Assembly (NCBI GenBank): GCA_021229015.1
Contig: CM037788.1
Coordinates: 42,889,774-42,953,773, forward strand
Reading direction: 5' to 3'
Length of the DNA: 64,000 nt
From: Solen grandis
Lineage: Eukaryota; Mollusca; Bivalvia; Adapedonta; Solenidae
Shown here: piece by piece, positions 46,008-57,723 of the stretch
Layout of the letters: each line of letters opens with the position of its first letter
Numbering within the stretch: position 1 is the first letter of the stretch
Program-made: the position numbers and the translations under genes
The notes under the pieces: generated by a model
Database searches by the model: none
What the model saw: only the letters and a program-made list of their open reading frames with translations
Told to the model about the DNA's origin: nothing

Positions 46008-46184
46008 ACTGCGGTGATAATCTTCCCGACGTGACTAATGGTATGGCGTCATTAAATGGCGGTCAGTCAACGTTTGGATCTACAGTGGTCGTGACTTGTA
46101 ATGAAGGATACACTCCTGAAACATCTATAATCTCTTGCAATGCCAATGGCCAGTGGTCTATCCCAAGTAATTGTACACCAGTTG
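46008..46184 (+). CDS. CCP exon B5 (177 bp), chimeric
   Basis: Acceptor 'attatcattag'. The 5' part (CGDNLPDVTNGMASL...STVVVTC) matches B7. The 3' part (ETSIISC, WSIPSNC) and the next intron match B3. The switch lies between 46090 and 46123. It is therefore the crossover product of the 1.36-kb duplication. The reading frame is intact. Confidence 0.93.
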
Positions 46185-46643
46185 GTAAGAAAAATATTAG
46201 ATTTTTGCTGGGCAAAACTCAGCTGTTTTTATTCTCTTTGTTTTTATCTTTGTTTTTTTTTTTTTTGTTTTTTTTTTGATCTTCTAACTTTTTTTCCAGT
46301 GTATTAAATGCTTACGTTTCAGGTTTGTAATCAGATTAACGCATGCTCAATACGATAATGCACCAAAAATGCTTCATATAAGTTGTTCTGGTGCGTTTTA
46401 ATACGTTTGTATTACAACTTAACCGAAACATTTTTAGTCTTAAATGTAATATTATTAAATCAGGTTTTTGTTCTAGTACACGATAATAAATAAATTCAAA
46501 AGTTTTGCACTTATTCGAGGGTGCAAAAGATAGTGAATCAAATGTAAAATGTTCAAATGTAGGAATCAGCTTATGCTTGATAATTGAAATGTTGTTTTGT
46601 GACAGCTTCTCTTTTAAAATAAATTCAATTTGTTTTTCATCAG

Positions 46644-46820
46644 ATTGCGGTGAAAACCTCCCAGACGTGACTAATGGTTTGGCGTCATTAAATGGCGGCC
46701 AGTCAACGTTTGGATCTACAGTGGTCGTGACTTGTAATGAAGGATACACTCCTGAAACATCAGTTATCTCTTGCAATGCCAATGGCCAGTGGTCTACCCC
46801 ATCAAATTGTACACCAGTTG
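46644..46820 (+). CDS. CCP exon B6 (177 bp, phase 1-1)
   Basis: Intact duplicate of B4, with the same protein and the same donor context. Confidence 0.93.
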
Positions 46821-47368
46821 GTAAGAAAAAATATTAGATTTTTGCTGGGCCAAACTTAGCTGTTTTTATTCTCTTTGCTTTTATCCTTTATTGTTCACCA
46901 GTTGGCAAGAACTGTCTTTTTCTGTTTCCTTTTCTCTGGAATTTTTCTGTCAACCTTTTGTCTCCTTAGTATCAGAGGCTTACGATTGAATTTTGCATTA
47001 TAGGGGAACCTATTTGAAAAACGAAATAATGCATTGGAAGATTCTTTCATATAAATTTATCTGATGCGTTTAACAATTTGTCCGTAATAGATGGTCCAGT
47101 CCAAATATGGGTTTTTATAATGATCGACGATAAAACGGTCACTAATAAAGATTACATTTTTATTATTCATGGTATGTTTAAATAAACGATAAAAACATAT
47201 GTTATAGATATGTTCCAATTCTGTAATGCCATAATTTGTAACTCGTTTGCGTTCTTCAGTTGTCAATATTTCAAATATATGAAACACTGTGTGCCTAAAA
47301 TTGATATGTAAAGTGTCAGTTTGTGGCAAATTTTATTGAGTCTTTAAACTTTAAATTATTATCATTAG

Positions 47369-47545
47369 ACTGCGGTGATAATCTTCCCGACGTGACTAAT
47401 GGTATGGCGTCATTAAATGGCGGTCAGTCAACGTTTGGATCTACAGTGGTCGTGACTTGTAATGAAGGATACACTCCTGAAACGTCAGTTATCTCTTGCA
47501 ATGCCAATGGCCAGTGGTCTACCCCAAGTAATTGTACACCAGTTG
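47369..47545 (+). CDS. CCP exon B7 (177 bp, phase 1-1)
   Basis: Intact: CGDNLPDVTNGMASL start, ETSVISC and WSTPSNC end. The intron after it ('gtaagaaaggcattcgct') matches the one after B8, so B7 and B8 were adjacent relatives before the 4.4-kb intron arose or was inserted. Confidence 0.93.
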
Positions 47546-50500
47546 GTAAGAAAGGCATTCGCTTTTTTGCTGGATAATTTGTATTGTTCTTCTTTTTGTT
47601 TTTCCTTTTTTTGTTTTGGCAATTTTTGTCTCAGTTGTCTCAAAAGCTTACGTTTCATGTTTGTATTTAAAGCAAACTTATGTCAAATACAAAAAATGCA
47701 CCAAAATGCTTTGGTATAAATTGTTTTCATGCTTTACTACGCTTATATTGGAACTTTTATCCGTCATAGATGTTCAAGTCCAAAACTGAATATGCTTAAC
47801 AAGGTTTGAAAACGTCAAATACCAGCGGTTGAACTCTGCGTGTACTTGACATCAGTAGACATTTATCTTTGAATCTAAGAATTCGTTTTAGTATGATTCA
47901 AATATGTAAATCATGATATGGAGATTGAATATACACCTTATCGACAAGATTTATCACGTGACCCGAAACTGGTAAACAGAGATTTCCTCAGCCTGCTGTA
48001 CATATTAGTGGAATGCAATCCAGCATGTAGTAGCATAAAGATAAAGTTAACATGTAATTATGGTGTTTTATTGCTTCCATGAAACACAGGACCAATGAAT
48101 TAAAAAAGCAGAAGTAATATAGTGCTAATTACTGACTGCACTTAACTTAAAATACAAATGCCATCGTCATTGAAATAGATGTCCCTGGCATATTCAAATT
48201 CTAAATCAACAAATGTAGGAGTGGCCAGTAAACAACACTGATTCACATACATATCTTAATATTAAGAGGTTATACCTTGTCATGCTTTTTCATCTGCACA
48301 ACATATTTATTACAAAATATTGATCCACAAAAAATTGTCATAAATCAATAAATGCTATGACGTTTGATTGTTTTGTAAATCGAGAAACAAATGAAATAAA
48401 AGGTTATACTGTCAATAAAGTCAATGGACTGTCGCTAACTAGGAATGTGTTATTCATTACCAAACTAGCTGTCCCTAGATTTTATTGGAGTTCGCTTGCA
48501 ACGATTTATTTGACAGTATACTATTCAAAAAATTTGGTCAGAACTGATGAAAAAGTCAGAATGAGTATATACCAAAATACAAGATATCAAGACATGTTAT
48601 GATTCTTAAAATACAAATATTTCTTGAAATGAGTGATAGGAATATATTTTAACACTTACACGAATAACTTTTATCAAACCATATGTACACAGAAGTTGGG
48701 AGAGACAATTTAATATAAATTTAATTAGAATTCTTGTTTGTTTGTTTTTTATACATAAAGCAATTCCCGATAACACATTAAAACACTTTAAGTGTAAAGC
48801 TCTTAAGAACCTTACTTCAATAAATCTTAATATATTTAATTGGAGTATTAGAGATCCTCCATTTTTTTTATTTTTGTAAGAAAATGGAAGATAAGGTCAG
48901 TTGTATAAATTTGGAAAAAAGAGGCATAAATTAATTAATATTTCGAAACACATCATTGAAGGATTTTTTAATAGATTTATGTTAATATAACATAAATAAT
49001 ATTTTATGTTAAAACTAATTACATATTAAATAACTGTTCTAAAATCATTCTAATGATAAAAAGATAAATACTGCTTTCATTATTTCCTTAATCTCACATA
49101 TGGTTTAGCATTTTGAAGCTTATTTTGCAATTTTGTACAAATTCATTATATTCAGTCAGATATTAAGTCTGTTTTTTTTTAACTCGTCTGTTTTTCGAAG
49201 GAAAAAATACGAGCAATTGTCGTTATTCCGGCGTACGCGTTGTCGACGTCGTCGTCCGGCGGCGTCGTCCGGAATCTTAACGCTGGCCATAACTTCTCTA
49301 CTATTCCATATACAACTTTCATTTTTGGTATGCATATTCATCTTGATAAGGCCTATCCAGACATATGCAAATTTTTCACCTACTGACTCTGACCTTCACC
49401 TTTGACCTATTTTTGCTGTAACTTTTGAAAACTTTAAAATGCCTGTCATTTCATAACCGTTACCAACAGGGCACTGATATTTCACATGTGAATTCCTTGT
49501 GGCAACAAAAACAAAACAAACAAAAAACTTAAACGTTGGCCATAACGTCCTTTCTATTTGACATGCATCTTTTATTATTTGGTATACATATTCATCTTTC
49601 CAAGGGCTATTCAGATATACCTCAACATTTCATCTATCGACCTTGACCTTTGACCTATTTTTGCTGTAACTTTGGACAAGTTTTATAATAGATATTTCTT
49701 TGTCATTTTTCAATATGTTTTTTTTTTAAAACTGTATACTGGTTTGTCATCATATGCACCTGTGCAGGTGTGATTTTGATCATGATCATTAGGCAGATAA
49801 AAAAGAATATTTTTTTTTAAATTTAAATGTCTTCAAATTTACAGTTTTGTGTTGAAAAAAAAATCAATGGATAATCAATTGTTTTGTTTTTTTAGTTGTT
49901 TTTTTTACATATTTTACATCTTTGTGTTGTATACATTCTATTCCATGTAAGGTCATCCTTCAGGGTCAAAGTTCAACTTTGCATTTAAAGGCTTACAGTT
50001 TTAGTTGTGAATTTCAAGGTCAACTTTTTTAAATGTTAAACAAAAATATGTAACGTCGGCAAAGCAGACGAGCGTTGGCACCCACATGCGATGCTCTTGT
50101 TATAACATAATCCTAAAATTTATTAGTAACTATTATTTAAACCTTCTATTTCATTATCTAACAAAGTGCTTGCAAGGTATATGGGGGATGGCTCTCCGTC
50201 CCCAATATATGTATGGCAGAGAAAATAAATGGATCACGTTTGCGTGACTGAAAAAGTACAAAACCTTTTTCATCTGGATTTGTATATATAGACCTATGTC
50301 TTCTGTTATAATAATTTCTTCAAGATAAGTGCAGAGAACAAAAATTTCTAAATTGATTCGCCAAGAGCTTTGTCCTCCTTTTGAAAAATATCCAATACTG
50401 TTTCTTCTCTAACAACGCCAACATTTTTCCTTCACCATGAATATTTTGTCAATTTTGCAAACAAAAACCTCATGAATGTAACTTCCTTTAAGAAAAGAGT

Positions 50501-51998
50501 ACCCTTTGCCGACATTTGTTTTCTTCAATCTTCATTGCTTCTGCAATTTGTAGTATTGCAAACTTTGGATTTCCACTCAAACTTTAGTCCAGTTCATTTA
50601 ATATCAATCACTATTGACCATTTCTATGTCTTGTTTTCATTGTACTGAAGAAACTGTTATACCTAAAATGGTAAATTCTTGATTCATGTGTCGGTTGTCA
50701 AGTGTTTATTTATTACTACTGATAAGCTAGGCTAATTAAAAGTAGCTGTTGGTACTATCTCTTGATACATGTAGCTGTTAACCTCTGGTTCTGCAGTGTG
50801 TTGGGGGAGGCTTCTAGGATGTTTACCTGTTTGAGTCACGTAATAAGGTTGTCGATACGGTGTATAAAAGAATTACATATTACATTATTATATATATATA
50901 ATCTCACAGCGTTATACATATAAAATGATTTATAAACAAAACGGAAAATGCATATATTATCATGTAAATAATAAAGCTTTCGTTAAAATCAAAGGATTAA
51001 AAAATGAGTTTTTTGAATTTCATCTAATACAATATGATAATTTGAACAAAAGGCGAAAGTAAACATAAGGAAAAAAAGGTGCACTTTGTCTCTCCCTCAG
51101 ATATTTTTTATTACAATTCTATGATATGAATTTAACAGATGCTTTTTTATCAATAAATCATATATGACCTACTCAACAGGTTTCAAGTATTAGGTTTTTT
51201 ATTTTATTCTTAATCCATTATTCTTGTGTCAAAAGGTATTCATATTTCTCCCATATTTCTTTTTTAATTTTTCAGTACAGTCATTTTATGGCTAAACTTA
51301 AGAGTGACTCAAACAATCTTTTTAATCTGTATATTAGAATTTCTAATCTTAAGGTTTGCTGTAAGCGCTTGGCTGAATAAATGTAATATTACATTTCAAG
51401 TAAAACATATTGATCAGTAAATGATATATTATTACCAATATTGAAAATAAAGCTCTGTTCTGTGACATAAAGATCCATGTTATTGGATGATAAGCAAGTT
51501 TCAAGTGAACATATTATAGGCTGTGTATGGGTACAGGACCAAAGTCTGTGTATCAGTGTTATTTTCTCATGACAGAAAAAAACCCATAATGGACTATCTT
51601 TAACATGTAAAGGATCTAAATATTTGTTAGTAGGAAGTATTTTGTGATTAATTCTTACTTAAAACAATTTTAAAATTGGTGATGTAGAAGACTGAAAAGG
51701 GGCAGAATGTATAATTTGCCACGAGTTTTCATCAATGTTTTAGAGAAAAGTCCATATTTTTATTGATATTGGTTTCATTGGGCTGTAATTTTATACATCG
51801 TAAAGATATTTGAAGATAACTTTATTATCATTCAAGTGAATACATGTAATAAATATAAGTTTTAGACTGTAATTCGCAATCGTATTATTTTGTCAAACGT
51901 TCAAATATAGGAAATACCGTCTGCTCATTACTGATATATAATGTGTTGCTTTAAATGCAACTTGAACTAATACATGCAATTCAAATCATATTTATCAG
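47546..51998. other. 4.45-kb intron, AT-rich
   Basis: No CCP or EGF exon was found inside. It contains the dispersed repeat at 49185-50100 and AT-rich sequence with short low-complexity runs. The open frame at 48357-48602 has no domain and no splice context. Confidence 0.5.
49185..50100 (+). repeat. Dispersed repeat, 'gaccttgacctttgacc' type (in intron)
   Basis: It starts with a GC-rich head ('gcgttgtcgacgtcgtcgtc'), then two related blocks with 'ggccataac.tc', 'tggta..catattcatctt' and 'gaccttgacctttgaccta'. It ends 'cagacgagcgttggcaccca' and 'catgcgatgctcttgtt'. From memory this end is typical of a repeat family common in bivalves. Non-coding. Confidence 0.7.
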
Positions 51999-52175
51999 AC
52001 TGTGGCGTGAACCTTCCTGACGTGGCTAATGGTGTGATGTCACTAAATGGCGGTCAGTCAACATTTGGATCTACAGTGGTCATGACTTGTAATAAAGGAT
52101 ACACTCCTGAAACGTCAGTTATCTCTTGCAATGCCAATGGCCAGTGGTCTACCCCGACAAATTGTACACCAGTTG
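51999..52175 (+). CDS. CCP exon B8 (177 bp, phase 1-1)
   Basis: Acceptor 'atatttatcag', donor 'G|gtaagaaa'. It begins CGVNLPDVANGVMSL and has VVMTCNKGYTPE and WSTPTNCTPV. It is the most diverged B copy at the start, with all cysteines and Trp kept. Last convincing exon in the window. Confidence 0.92.
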
Positions 52176-52622
52176 GTAAGAAAGGCATTCGCTTTATTGC
52201 TGGATAATTTTTACTGTTCTTCTTTTTGTTTTTCTCTTTTTTTTTTTCTTTTTTTTTTGGAAGTTTTTGTCTCGAGTGTATCAAAAGCGTACGTTTCGTG
52301 TTTGTATTTTACGCAAACTTTTGTTAAATTCGAAAATGCACAAAAATGAAAGTAATTTGTTTAAATGCATTTTACTGCGTTTATATTGAAACTTTTATCC
52401 GTAAAATATGTTCCATTCCGAACTGGAATATACATAACAACCTTTCGAGTACTTTTTCGAATGTTGAGACCATGTTTGACAGAAATCTTAGATGACATCG
52501 GTAGTATCCGCAAAATTCTACGCCGCCGATATCTAAAGAAATGACCATCAAGTATCATATCCAATTTATTAACGAAAGAATTGTCTATTATGATTGAAAC
52601 ATTGATATATATATATATTATC

Positions 52623-52722
52623 NNNNNNNNNNNNNNNNNNNNNNNNNNNNNNNNNNNNNNNNNNNNNNNNNNNNNNNNNNNNNNNNNNNNNNNNNNNNNN
52701 NNNNNNNNNNNNNNNNNNNNNN
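52623..52722. other. Assembly gap (100 N)
   Basis: One hundred N bases, an unsized scaffold gap 450 bp after exon B8. Further exons could be missing here. Confidence 0.99.
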
Positions 52723-53050
52723 ATAAGGAGACACTGTTTCATATAAAAGATCAATACCAATACTGCTATGAATATCTGGTCCTTTAACAATCTATTTTCG
52801 TTTTGTGAAAGTTTAACTCCTACTTAAAATACATACATGCCATCTTTAATTAATTAAAACACAGATACCATAACCTCGGGAAAGTTTCGAAATCGATTCT
52901 TCATCTAAGTGACAAGCTGAAATTGACAAGAGAAAACGTTTATCCGAATTCAAAGCTTGTTGGAAAACTGACATGAAAATAACGGTACAAATTTTAACAA
53001 AGCTAGGTATATAGCGATATACGTAAAGGCACCTGTGGTTCCACATTGTA

Positions 53051-53195
53051 CAGTTGAACCTGTATTAGCGGTCACCTGTAATTAGCGGTCATTTTTAATA
53101 TTGCCGATTTTCAGCATTTTGTGTATGTTTAGCCTTCCTTTAGTGGCCACCACTAAGTTGTTCCCTTGACTGACCATTTAAGACAGGTCTGACTG
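53051..53195. mobile_element. 145-bp MITE with CAGT ends and TA flanks
   Basis: The left end CAGTTGAACCTGTATTA and the right end (reverse complement CAGTCAGACCTGTCTTA) are imperfect inverted repeats, each flanked by TA (53049-53050 and 53196-53197), as for Tc1/mariner-type insertions. The interior has 'agcggtcacc' and 'agtggccacc' blocks. Non-coding. Confidence 0.7.
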
Positions 53196-53514
53196 TATTT
53201 CGATAAGACATTCTGGGAGAACCTTATTGGAATTATTCTGGAATTCTAAATACCCGTCGATGTTTTCTCCTGGACGCCATCGCCATTTTCCAAGTATGCA
53301 TCATTCGTTTATTGCTCCCAATCATGTCACTTCAATCAGTCGCAACGTTTGTGTCAGTATCAGCAACTTAAACAATATCCCCGATTATGTTCTAAAAAAA
53401 CAACCATATATGTCATCCACGATTGACAGGTCGCAAATGCTCTTAAGAAAATTATATACGTCTCGTCGGCAATCGAACACGAGATCACGTGAATGATCAC
53501 CTGTCCCGAATATG

Positions 53515-53580
53515 GGAATGTTCAGCACTCAGTCCGGACTGTTATGACTTGTAATAATACAGTGGAAACATCACGTGGCA
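53515..53580 (+). pseudogene. Possible decayed CCP exon fragment
   Basis: 'actgttatgacttgtaataa' followed by 'gtggaaacatcacg' resembles the middle of exon B8 ('gtggtcatgacttgtaataa', then 'gaaacgtcag'). No intact splice sites or frame. Chance similarity is possible. Confidence 0.25.
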
Positions 53581-53739
53581 AAGAGAACGCTACATCTGGT
53601 CATAAAATGATCAGTCTTATACATTAAAATAGATCGGAACGATCAGGAGTGGTAAACAGGAAATACCAAATCACCAAGAACTGACGTTTATGAGGATGAA
53701 AACTGAACATGCTTATTCCTTTCACAACTTTTGCAGACG

Positions 53740-54060
53740 TAAAAATATGTATGTATGAGGGAAAATCAAAATAGTTCTTGCCCGACATAATAAATAAAAG
53801 CGGATGTGAAATGTATATGCCTTATTTTTCAACATTTTCACCATTCTATTCAATGCATTTGTTTCAACGATGCTCCTATCCCGGAAGTACTATTATTCTT
53901 GATAGCCCAAAATGCATCATCGGCTCCAATGACGTCATTATCACGGTCAGATTACCCATCCCGCAGATCAGGTTTAAGTTTTGGAAATAGGTAAAATTCA
54001 TTGGATGCAACATATTGCAACTTATGTGGTGCTGGCAGGTACATTGTACTACCTGCATTG
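53740..54060. other. Unassigned sequence, possibly transposon-derived
   Basis: The 'gagggaaaatcaaaatagtt' stretch and a more GC-rich block with overlapping open frames on both strands (53778-54221) could come from a decayed mariner-type element. I could not identify a transposase motif. Confidence 0.2.
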
Positions 54061-54262
54061 AGTTTTTCCTCTGCGTTATTCTTCAACTTACTGCGTAGCT
54101 TGAACTCTGTATTTTTAAAACCAGAATATAAATGGTAGTCACCACCAAGAGCATTCTTCGTGTCTTCATGAATTTCCTTGGTTAAGGACTTGGGAAAATT
54201 AAAAAAAAATGACCAGACCATAATCTTTTTCTATGCCCCCTCGTAGTTGTAAATGTAAGGCT

Positions 54263-54295
<33 letters not shown>
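54263..54295. repeat. (GA)n microsatellite
   Basis: GA dinucleotide repeat of about 16 units with one interruption (GCGA). Confidence 0.93.
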
Positions 54296-54513
54296 ATTTT
54301 TGCCAAGTGAAATGTGTTTATATATCGTATTCCTTGCAATATAAAAATGTACTCAACACTTAAAAAGATACCGTATTTTCTATATTAATCGAATTATCGA
54401 ATTAATAATTACCCTGTGTGTGTGTTTTAAACATTCATCATACACATGCGGGTGGTTAGTTTTGTTTCTCTAGTAATAAACGGATCACATGTCTAAAAAA
54501 TATGAGGTTTATG

Positions 54514-54953
54514 CGAAGACATAAAACCAAAACTTGAAACATCGTAAACTCTCGGCACGAAGCCTTGGAGATGCGCGTAAGATCGAGAATAGAGAGATGC
54601 TTAGAATACCTGTTTAATATTTTCTGTGTTTGTTATATTCAATATTCTTTCCTTATTAATATACGTATTAATATGCTGACACAAATTCACTAAATGACAT
54701 CTAATATTTATCATCAAGTGGAAATAATATAAATCATCAAAATACATGTTCGTTATAAATATATAAAACGTTTTTGCAGGCAAAATTTAACGTTATAATA
54801 CTATTTAAATGATATATATGTTCAAAATATATAATAATATAAGACTCCTATGACAACCAAAAATAGAAATGACGTCACTTTTCTCTGTTGCGGCGAAAGT
54901 ATATGAGATTTTCTTCATAGTTTTATTTAATCTCTTGGGTTTAGGCCTCTTTC
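54514..54953. mobile_element. Second copy of the 4.1-kb MITE family
   Basis: Imperfect inverted ends ('gaagacataaaaccaaaa' and 'ttgggtttaggcctcttt'). Internal blocks ('tcgtaaactctcgg.acgaag', 'ctgttgcggcgaaagtat', 'gattttcttcatag') are shared with 4075-4551. No coding capacity. Confidence 0.6.
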
Positions 54954-55745
54954 TTATGATATCAATAGGGCCCTAGGGTTAATCCAACACAGACAAATCT
55001 GGTAGAGGCACTTGCTTCCATCTTAAAACAAATGCAGGTATCTCAGCATATTAGGTTAACGTCGATTATAAAAACCAGACCCTCCTTTGACAAATACTCG
55101 ATTTTATCCCAGCAAAACATTCATCATTTGAAGAAAAAAGAAAAGAACGACTATTGCCACGATTGTTTAAAATGCCCATGTCTGTTTGAAATAAAACAGA
55201 AACGAAAAAGAAAAAAAGAAAGGAAATCTATACAAACGATAAAGACAAAACGTCTTTGTTTTAGTACTTATTTCATTGTAACTGTTACGGTTTTCGCTGT
55301 AAGACATGAACTTAACATGCCCCCATGCCAAGTACAAAATTGGTTCAATGTTTTAATCAGAAGGCAGACTAATTCATTTTCCAATTGTTCAATGAAGCTA
55401 GGAAGACTCTGTACATCTTCATGAAAAGTCGATACAGAGTGGGTCTATCTAAAGCAGGTGCAAGTCGATTGGTAGGTAAAAAATGAGAGCAGTTGTGTCA
55501 GGTCAAGAAACGAGATTGATTTTCATCAGGAGCTTCTTTGGATGGAATTGGGATAATTTCCTAGTTAATAGGAAACAAATTATTTGCGTTGATTTGTACG
55601 TCTGTAGGTAGAGACCTAAGGCCACTGTTCGAGTGGTTCTGGTCATTTAAGGCTCTTTGTTAATAATCCACAGTTCGTGGATGGATTTTATGTAAGTATT
55701 GTCTTTATGATTTCAATGTTTCTCATAAGACAGTTTGTTTGTATT
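54954..55745. other. Unassigned sequence
   Basis: The 130-residue open frame at 55032-55424 includes a short Cys-rich piece (CHDCLKCPC) and a Lys/Arg-rich run. It has no domain I recognise and its composition is A-rich, so I do not call a gene. Confidence 0.35.
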
Positions 55746-55749
55746 GTTT

Positions 55750-56230
55750 CTTTTTTAGGTTTACCGTCCTACCGACAGTTTTTCAGTCTTTATGAAACTT
55801 TGTCTACTTGAGACAAATATAGTCCTGCCACACCGCAGTATCACGCCGTGAAAATGTGGCGTGATACCACACCCAGTCACATTATCCTGTTACCAGGCCA
55901 ACCAGTCGTGGAACTTCCCTCTCTATATACTGAGCGCCAAGCAGGGTTCATGAGAGCTTGATATTTTATGCTATAAATAAATAATGAATAAAAAAGAGAA
56001 AAACAACAAGAACAATACAAATTTGCGAGGTACTTTTCCATATATGAATGTATACGCTTAAAGTATGTACGTTTTGCTTATCATATTTAAGTTGTTTCCC
56101 TTCTGATTGGCACTCAGCTTATGAGGATGGTTTCAGGGCCGGTTGGCATAATGTTAAATCAGTGTGACTGCATGTGGTATCACGCCACTTGTCTACGGTG
56201 TGATATTGTGAAATATTGCCGGTGGGACCA
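55750..56230 (-). mobile_element. SINE-like element(s)
   Basis: It starts with the tail type seen in other elements here ('ggtttaccgtcctaccgaca', then 'gtttttcagtc'). The body, with 'cagtatcacgccgtg', 'ggccaaccagtcgtggaact' and 'actgagcgccaagcag', parallels the element at 62180-62462. A related 'gtggtatcacgccac' stretch occurs at about 56175. No clear tRNA head was found. Confidence 0.45.
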
Positions 56231-57118
56231 CAAACAAATCCTATGAAAACATGTTCTTATCAATCAATATGTTCGCTCTTAAACATATTCTTCGTGCAGT
56301 CTACGTCAGTCCTATATATCGAAAATGAGTTGTATATTTCAGACAGTGCTTAGTCATGTATTTGAGAGGGTCACTAATTTGGATTCCACTAGACATATTT
56401 TAATTTCATAATAATGTTGACTGGAGAAATAAATTTTGAATCGATTTTCAAAATGTTTCAATATCTAATGAATAATTTTGGCGCCGTGGCTAATGGTATC
56501 GAACCGGAATGAGGATCCGAAAGCTGTGAGATTGAACCACGTATGGGTTGAGTATTGTTCATGAACTTTCCCTGAACAATATTAAGTTTTAAAAATGTTT
56601 GTCCCAAACGACGTGTAATAAATAAGGTTAAATTAAATAAAAATTCACACAATAATGCACTCTCCTTGCAAACATTTTTTTTTCAATATGAGAGTCTTCT
56701 TAATGTGCATCACTTTGAATTATGGATTATTTTTATATCTATTTGCATATTTGTGAGAGTGTTTGTGAAATTACTGAATTAAATAATAGTTATAAAAGTG
56801 AAGAACAAAAATACTGTAATAAATATTATTCTTTAACTCCATATTTATTCATTTTAACACATTGGCAAACAGAACAGATCAAGATCAGGGTCTCCTCTGT
56901 TTGCTCATACAATTTTACGTAATCTGCTCAGCAAAGAAGTAGCTCTATTTCGCATTCCTATACAGTCCTGTTCATGAATTTTCATCAAGTTATAAATCTG
57001 TGTTATTCATGTTCATGTAAATGGTTAAACGAAGTATTGGGCACTACCCACTGTTAATCCCTGAATATGTTACTGTTCAAAATAAAACATTTGTTCGATA
57101 TGATGCCAAAGTGAAGCA
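56231..57118. other. Unassigned sequence with a weak tRNA-like stretch
   Basis: Positions 56478-56545 ('ggcgccgtggctaatggtat', then 'gtgagattgaaccacg') vaguely resemble A and B boxes. Nothing else recognised. Confidence 0.3.
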
Positions 57119-57119
57119 A

Positions 57120-57121
57120 CA

Positions 57122-57185
<64 letters not shown>

Positions 57186-57186
57186 C
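57120..57186. repeat. Compound microsatellite (CT)n(AT)n(GT)n
   Basis: Three adjacent dinucleotide tracts: CT, then TA, then TG. The open frames across it are low complexity. Confidence 0.95.
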
Positions 57187-57723
57187 TTTAAAAACAACAA
57201 CAACAAACAACAAATCTGAATATTTAGTTGAACCAGTAATGGCGAAACGTCGTTTTCTTTCAATTTTCTTTAAATTTCGCTCTGTCTTATTCTTAAAAGT
57301 AACAGAGAAATGCTTCTCATGCTGTTCCTTTACATCAAAGGGATGTCAGTTCTGCTATCGTTTTGAACTTGTGCATGCCATTGTGTAATTCACTTTATTT
57401 AATCACATGTCTTTGGATGGAAAATGCAATTTGATTTTATCTAGAACTAAGTATTGAAACACTAAAATGACCCCAAACACGCAAAGATCCCATCATTGTC
57501 AGGGTACTTAGCCGCAGTGATCACATATTGTAGGCCATAACATTCTCTAAACTGTAAACAGTTGTCGAATTTACACGCCTAATTACTTTTATGCACGCTT
57601 ATCTTAACGTAGCTTTAGTATACGTTTTATCATTTCCCAATGTGTGTGTTTTAGGTTCATATATGTTTTATTTCTGATACATTCGAGCAAAATCTTATTC
57701 ATATGTTTTTTTTTCTGTTTTCA

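Larger units (their letters stand above)
44719..47484 (+). repeat. Tandem duplication of ~1.36 kb containing two CCP exons
   Basis: Segment one (about 44719-46123) and segment two (about 46123-47484) are nearly identical through exons and introns. B4 matches B6, with a constant offset of 1361 bp. Differences noted by eye are a few substitutions (for example near 45568/46929), a different T-run length, and ~43 bp present in the first intron (about 45052-45095) but missing in the second. The junction lies inside exon B5. Confidence 0.9.
43393..47545 (+). repeat. Array B: seven clustered CCP exon units (eighth copy at 52 kb)
   Basis: Units of 600-725 bp, each a 177-bp phase 1-1 exon plus an intron, with introns also similar between neighbours. 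Protein identity between units is high. Compared with array A the domain is one residue shorter and keeps the GQW and TCN.GYT motifs, so the arrays are related but amplified separately. Confidence 0.93.
22787..52175 (+). other. Partial gene: modular EGF-like / CCP (sushi) extracellular protein
   Basis: This is the only well-supported gene locus. Exons with canonical acceptors and donors encode, in order, EGF, EGF, CCP, ~23 array-A CCPs, EGF and 8 array-B CCPs. EGF and CCP domains occur in secreted or cell-surface proteins such as complement regulators, selectins, SVEP1-type matrix proteins and lectin-linked receptors. Cysteine spacing and the GQW motif support correct folding. Nearly all introns are phase 1, the usual phase for shuffled extracellular modules. 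Signal peptide, membrane anchor and other end domains are not seen, so the product cannot be named. The gene extends beyond the recognised exons, or parts fall outside the window. Introns hold several mobile elements. Adhesion, recognition or complement-like roles are possible but not shown. Confidence 0.85.

Noticed and set aside
45095..47329. Minus-strand open frames of 90-148 residues repeated twice
   Set aside because: They are antisense shadows of array-B exons and introns, duplicated with the 1.36-kb segment.
49156..49405. Arg-rich open frames on both strands at 49.2 kb
   Set aside because: They come from the GC-rich 'gtcgtcgtc' head of a dispersed repeat.
55032..55424. 130-residue open frame with a CHDCLKCPC stretch
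   Set aside because: A-rich composition, Lys/Arg run and no recognised domain; the cysteines are too few and too local to define a fold.
57054..57388. Open frames on both strands around 57.1 kb
   Set aside because: They cross the compound microsatellite and derive their length from it.
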